Below, in pieces: positions 63,451 to 64,000 of a stretch of 64,000 bases of DNA. Both the position numbers and the translations under genes were made by a program. This DNA comes from Aspergillus flavus. Its lineage: Eukaryota > Ascomycota > Eurotiomycetes > Eurotiales > Aspergillaceae. Location: contig NC_092407.1 in the NCBI RefSeq assembly GCF_009017415.1, forward strand, positions 2,790,001-2,854,000, in the 5' to 3' direction. Below the pieces are notes generated by a model. The model was not told where the DNA came from and made no database searches. It worked only from the letters and a program-made list of their open reading frames with translations. Position 1 is the first letter of the stretch. The number at the start of each line of letters is the position of its first letter.

Positions 63451-64000
63451 AGCTTTAGTATTATTAATAGTTTTTAAATATTATTATTATATTATATCTA
63501 AAGTTCTAATAATAATATATAGAAAATATTATAAATATAATTATATTAATTAAATAAATATAAATAATATATTTAGATTTTAATAATATTAAATATATAA
63601 AATAGTCTAATAAAATTAAAGATTAATTTTTAAAATAGAATTTTAAATTTAATATTTTTAATAAATAGTATTATTATATTATTTTTTTTAAATTATTTTA
63701 ATTAATAATATTTATTATAATATTTTATTTATAATTTAATTAATTTTTATTAATATTTTTTTAAATCTTTATAAATTTTTAATAGTTTTTTAACATATAT
63801 TTATATTATTAGAATCTTTTTTAAAAAAATATTATTCTTAATATATAAATAAAAATTAGATAAATAGTTAAATAAAATTTTAAATAATAAAAGTTTTATT
63901 ATTATATTCTATATATTATTATAAATAAATTCTATTATAGATAATAGATTTAATTAATTAATTTATTATTTATTAATAAAATAGTAAAAATAATTTTCTA
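62883..64000. repeat. RIP-degraded A+T desert to window end
   Basis: Nearly pure A/T, no open frames, no recognised structure. Confidence 0.6.

Noticed and set aside
1..64000. CRISPR arrays, rRNA genes and prokaryotic operon features
   Set aside because: None seen. Introns, RIP and gene families show a fungal chromosome.

Overview
The window looks like chromosomal DNA of a filamentous ascomycete, probably a eurotiomycete. The genes carry many short introns of about 49-125 nt with GT...AG borders and CTAAY/CTGAY-like branch sites. The flanking DNA is an extreme A+T desert, roughly nine bases in ten by eye. It is built from degenerate repeats whose differences are mostly C-to-T and G-to-A, as expected from repeat-induced point mutation (RIP). 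I cannot name the species from the sequence alone.

Layout. Positions 1-37,921 are RIP-degraded repeat DNA with no convincing host gene. Legible items in it are a pogo-like DNA transposon with TA target duplication (17,136-19,020), a 111-bp TG...CA element with a perfect 5-bp duplication (15,235-15,345), a solo LTR with a perfect 5-bp duplication and heat-shock-element-like arrays (24,085-24,664), further LTR fragments and several AT tandem repeats. Positions 37,922-54,659 form an island of normal base composition with six well-supported genes: a RAMP4/SERP1/Ysy6-type ER protein, AP-3 delta adaptin, EMC2, a fungal coiled-coil protein with a ubiquitin-like domain, a synaptojanin-like SAC plus inositol 5-phosphatase, and the PinX1-related G-patch protein Pxr1. 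One more short minus-strand gene is possible at about 45.1-45.4 kb. From 54,660 to the end the repeat desert resumes, with LTR elements, a second pogo-like transposon (59,076-60,948), a second copy of the 111-bp element nested in another LTR, and a 0.6-kb pocket of ordinary DNA at 60,951-61,541.

The island genes are housekeeping genes. Two act in ER membrane-protein biogenesis (RAMP4, EMC2), two in vesicle traffic and phosphoinositide turnover (AP-3 delta, synaptojanin-like), and one in telomere and ribosome biology (Pxr1). Two divergent pairs share short intergenic regions (AP-3 delta/EMC2 and synaptojanin-like/PXR1). Two convergent pairs are RAMP4/AP-3 delta and ubiquitin-like protein/synaptojanin-like. 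The island is bracketed almost to the base by LTR ends, with little sign that mutation spread inward. Exon borders were placed by eye from splice consensus and protein-family continuity. In all six genes the exon lengths add up to an intact frame, but the AP-3 delta total depends on an inferred split start codon.
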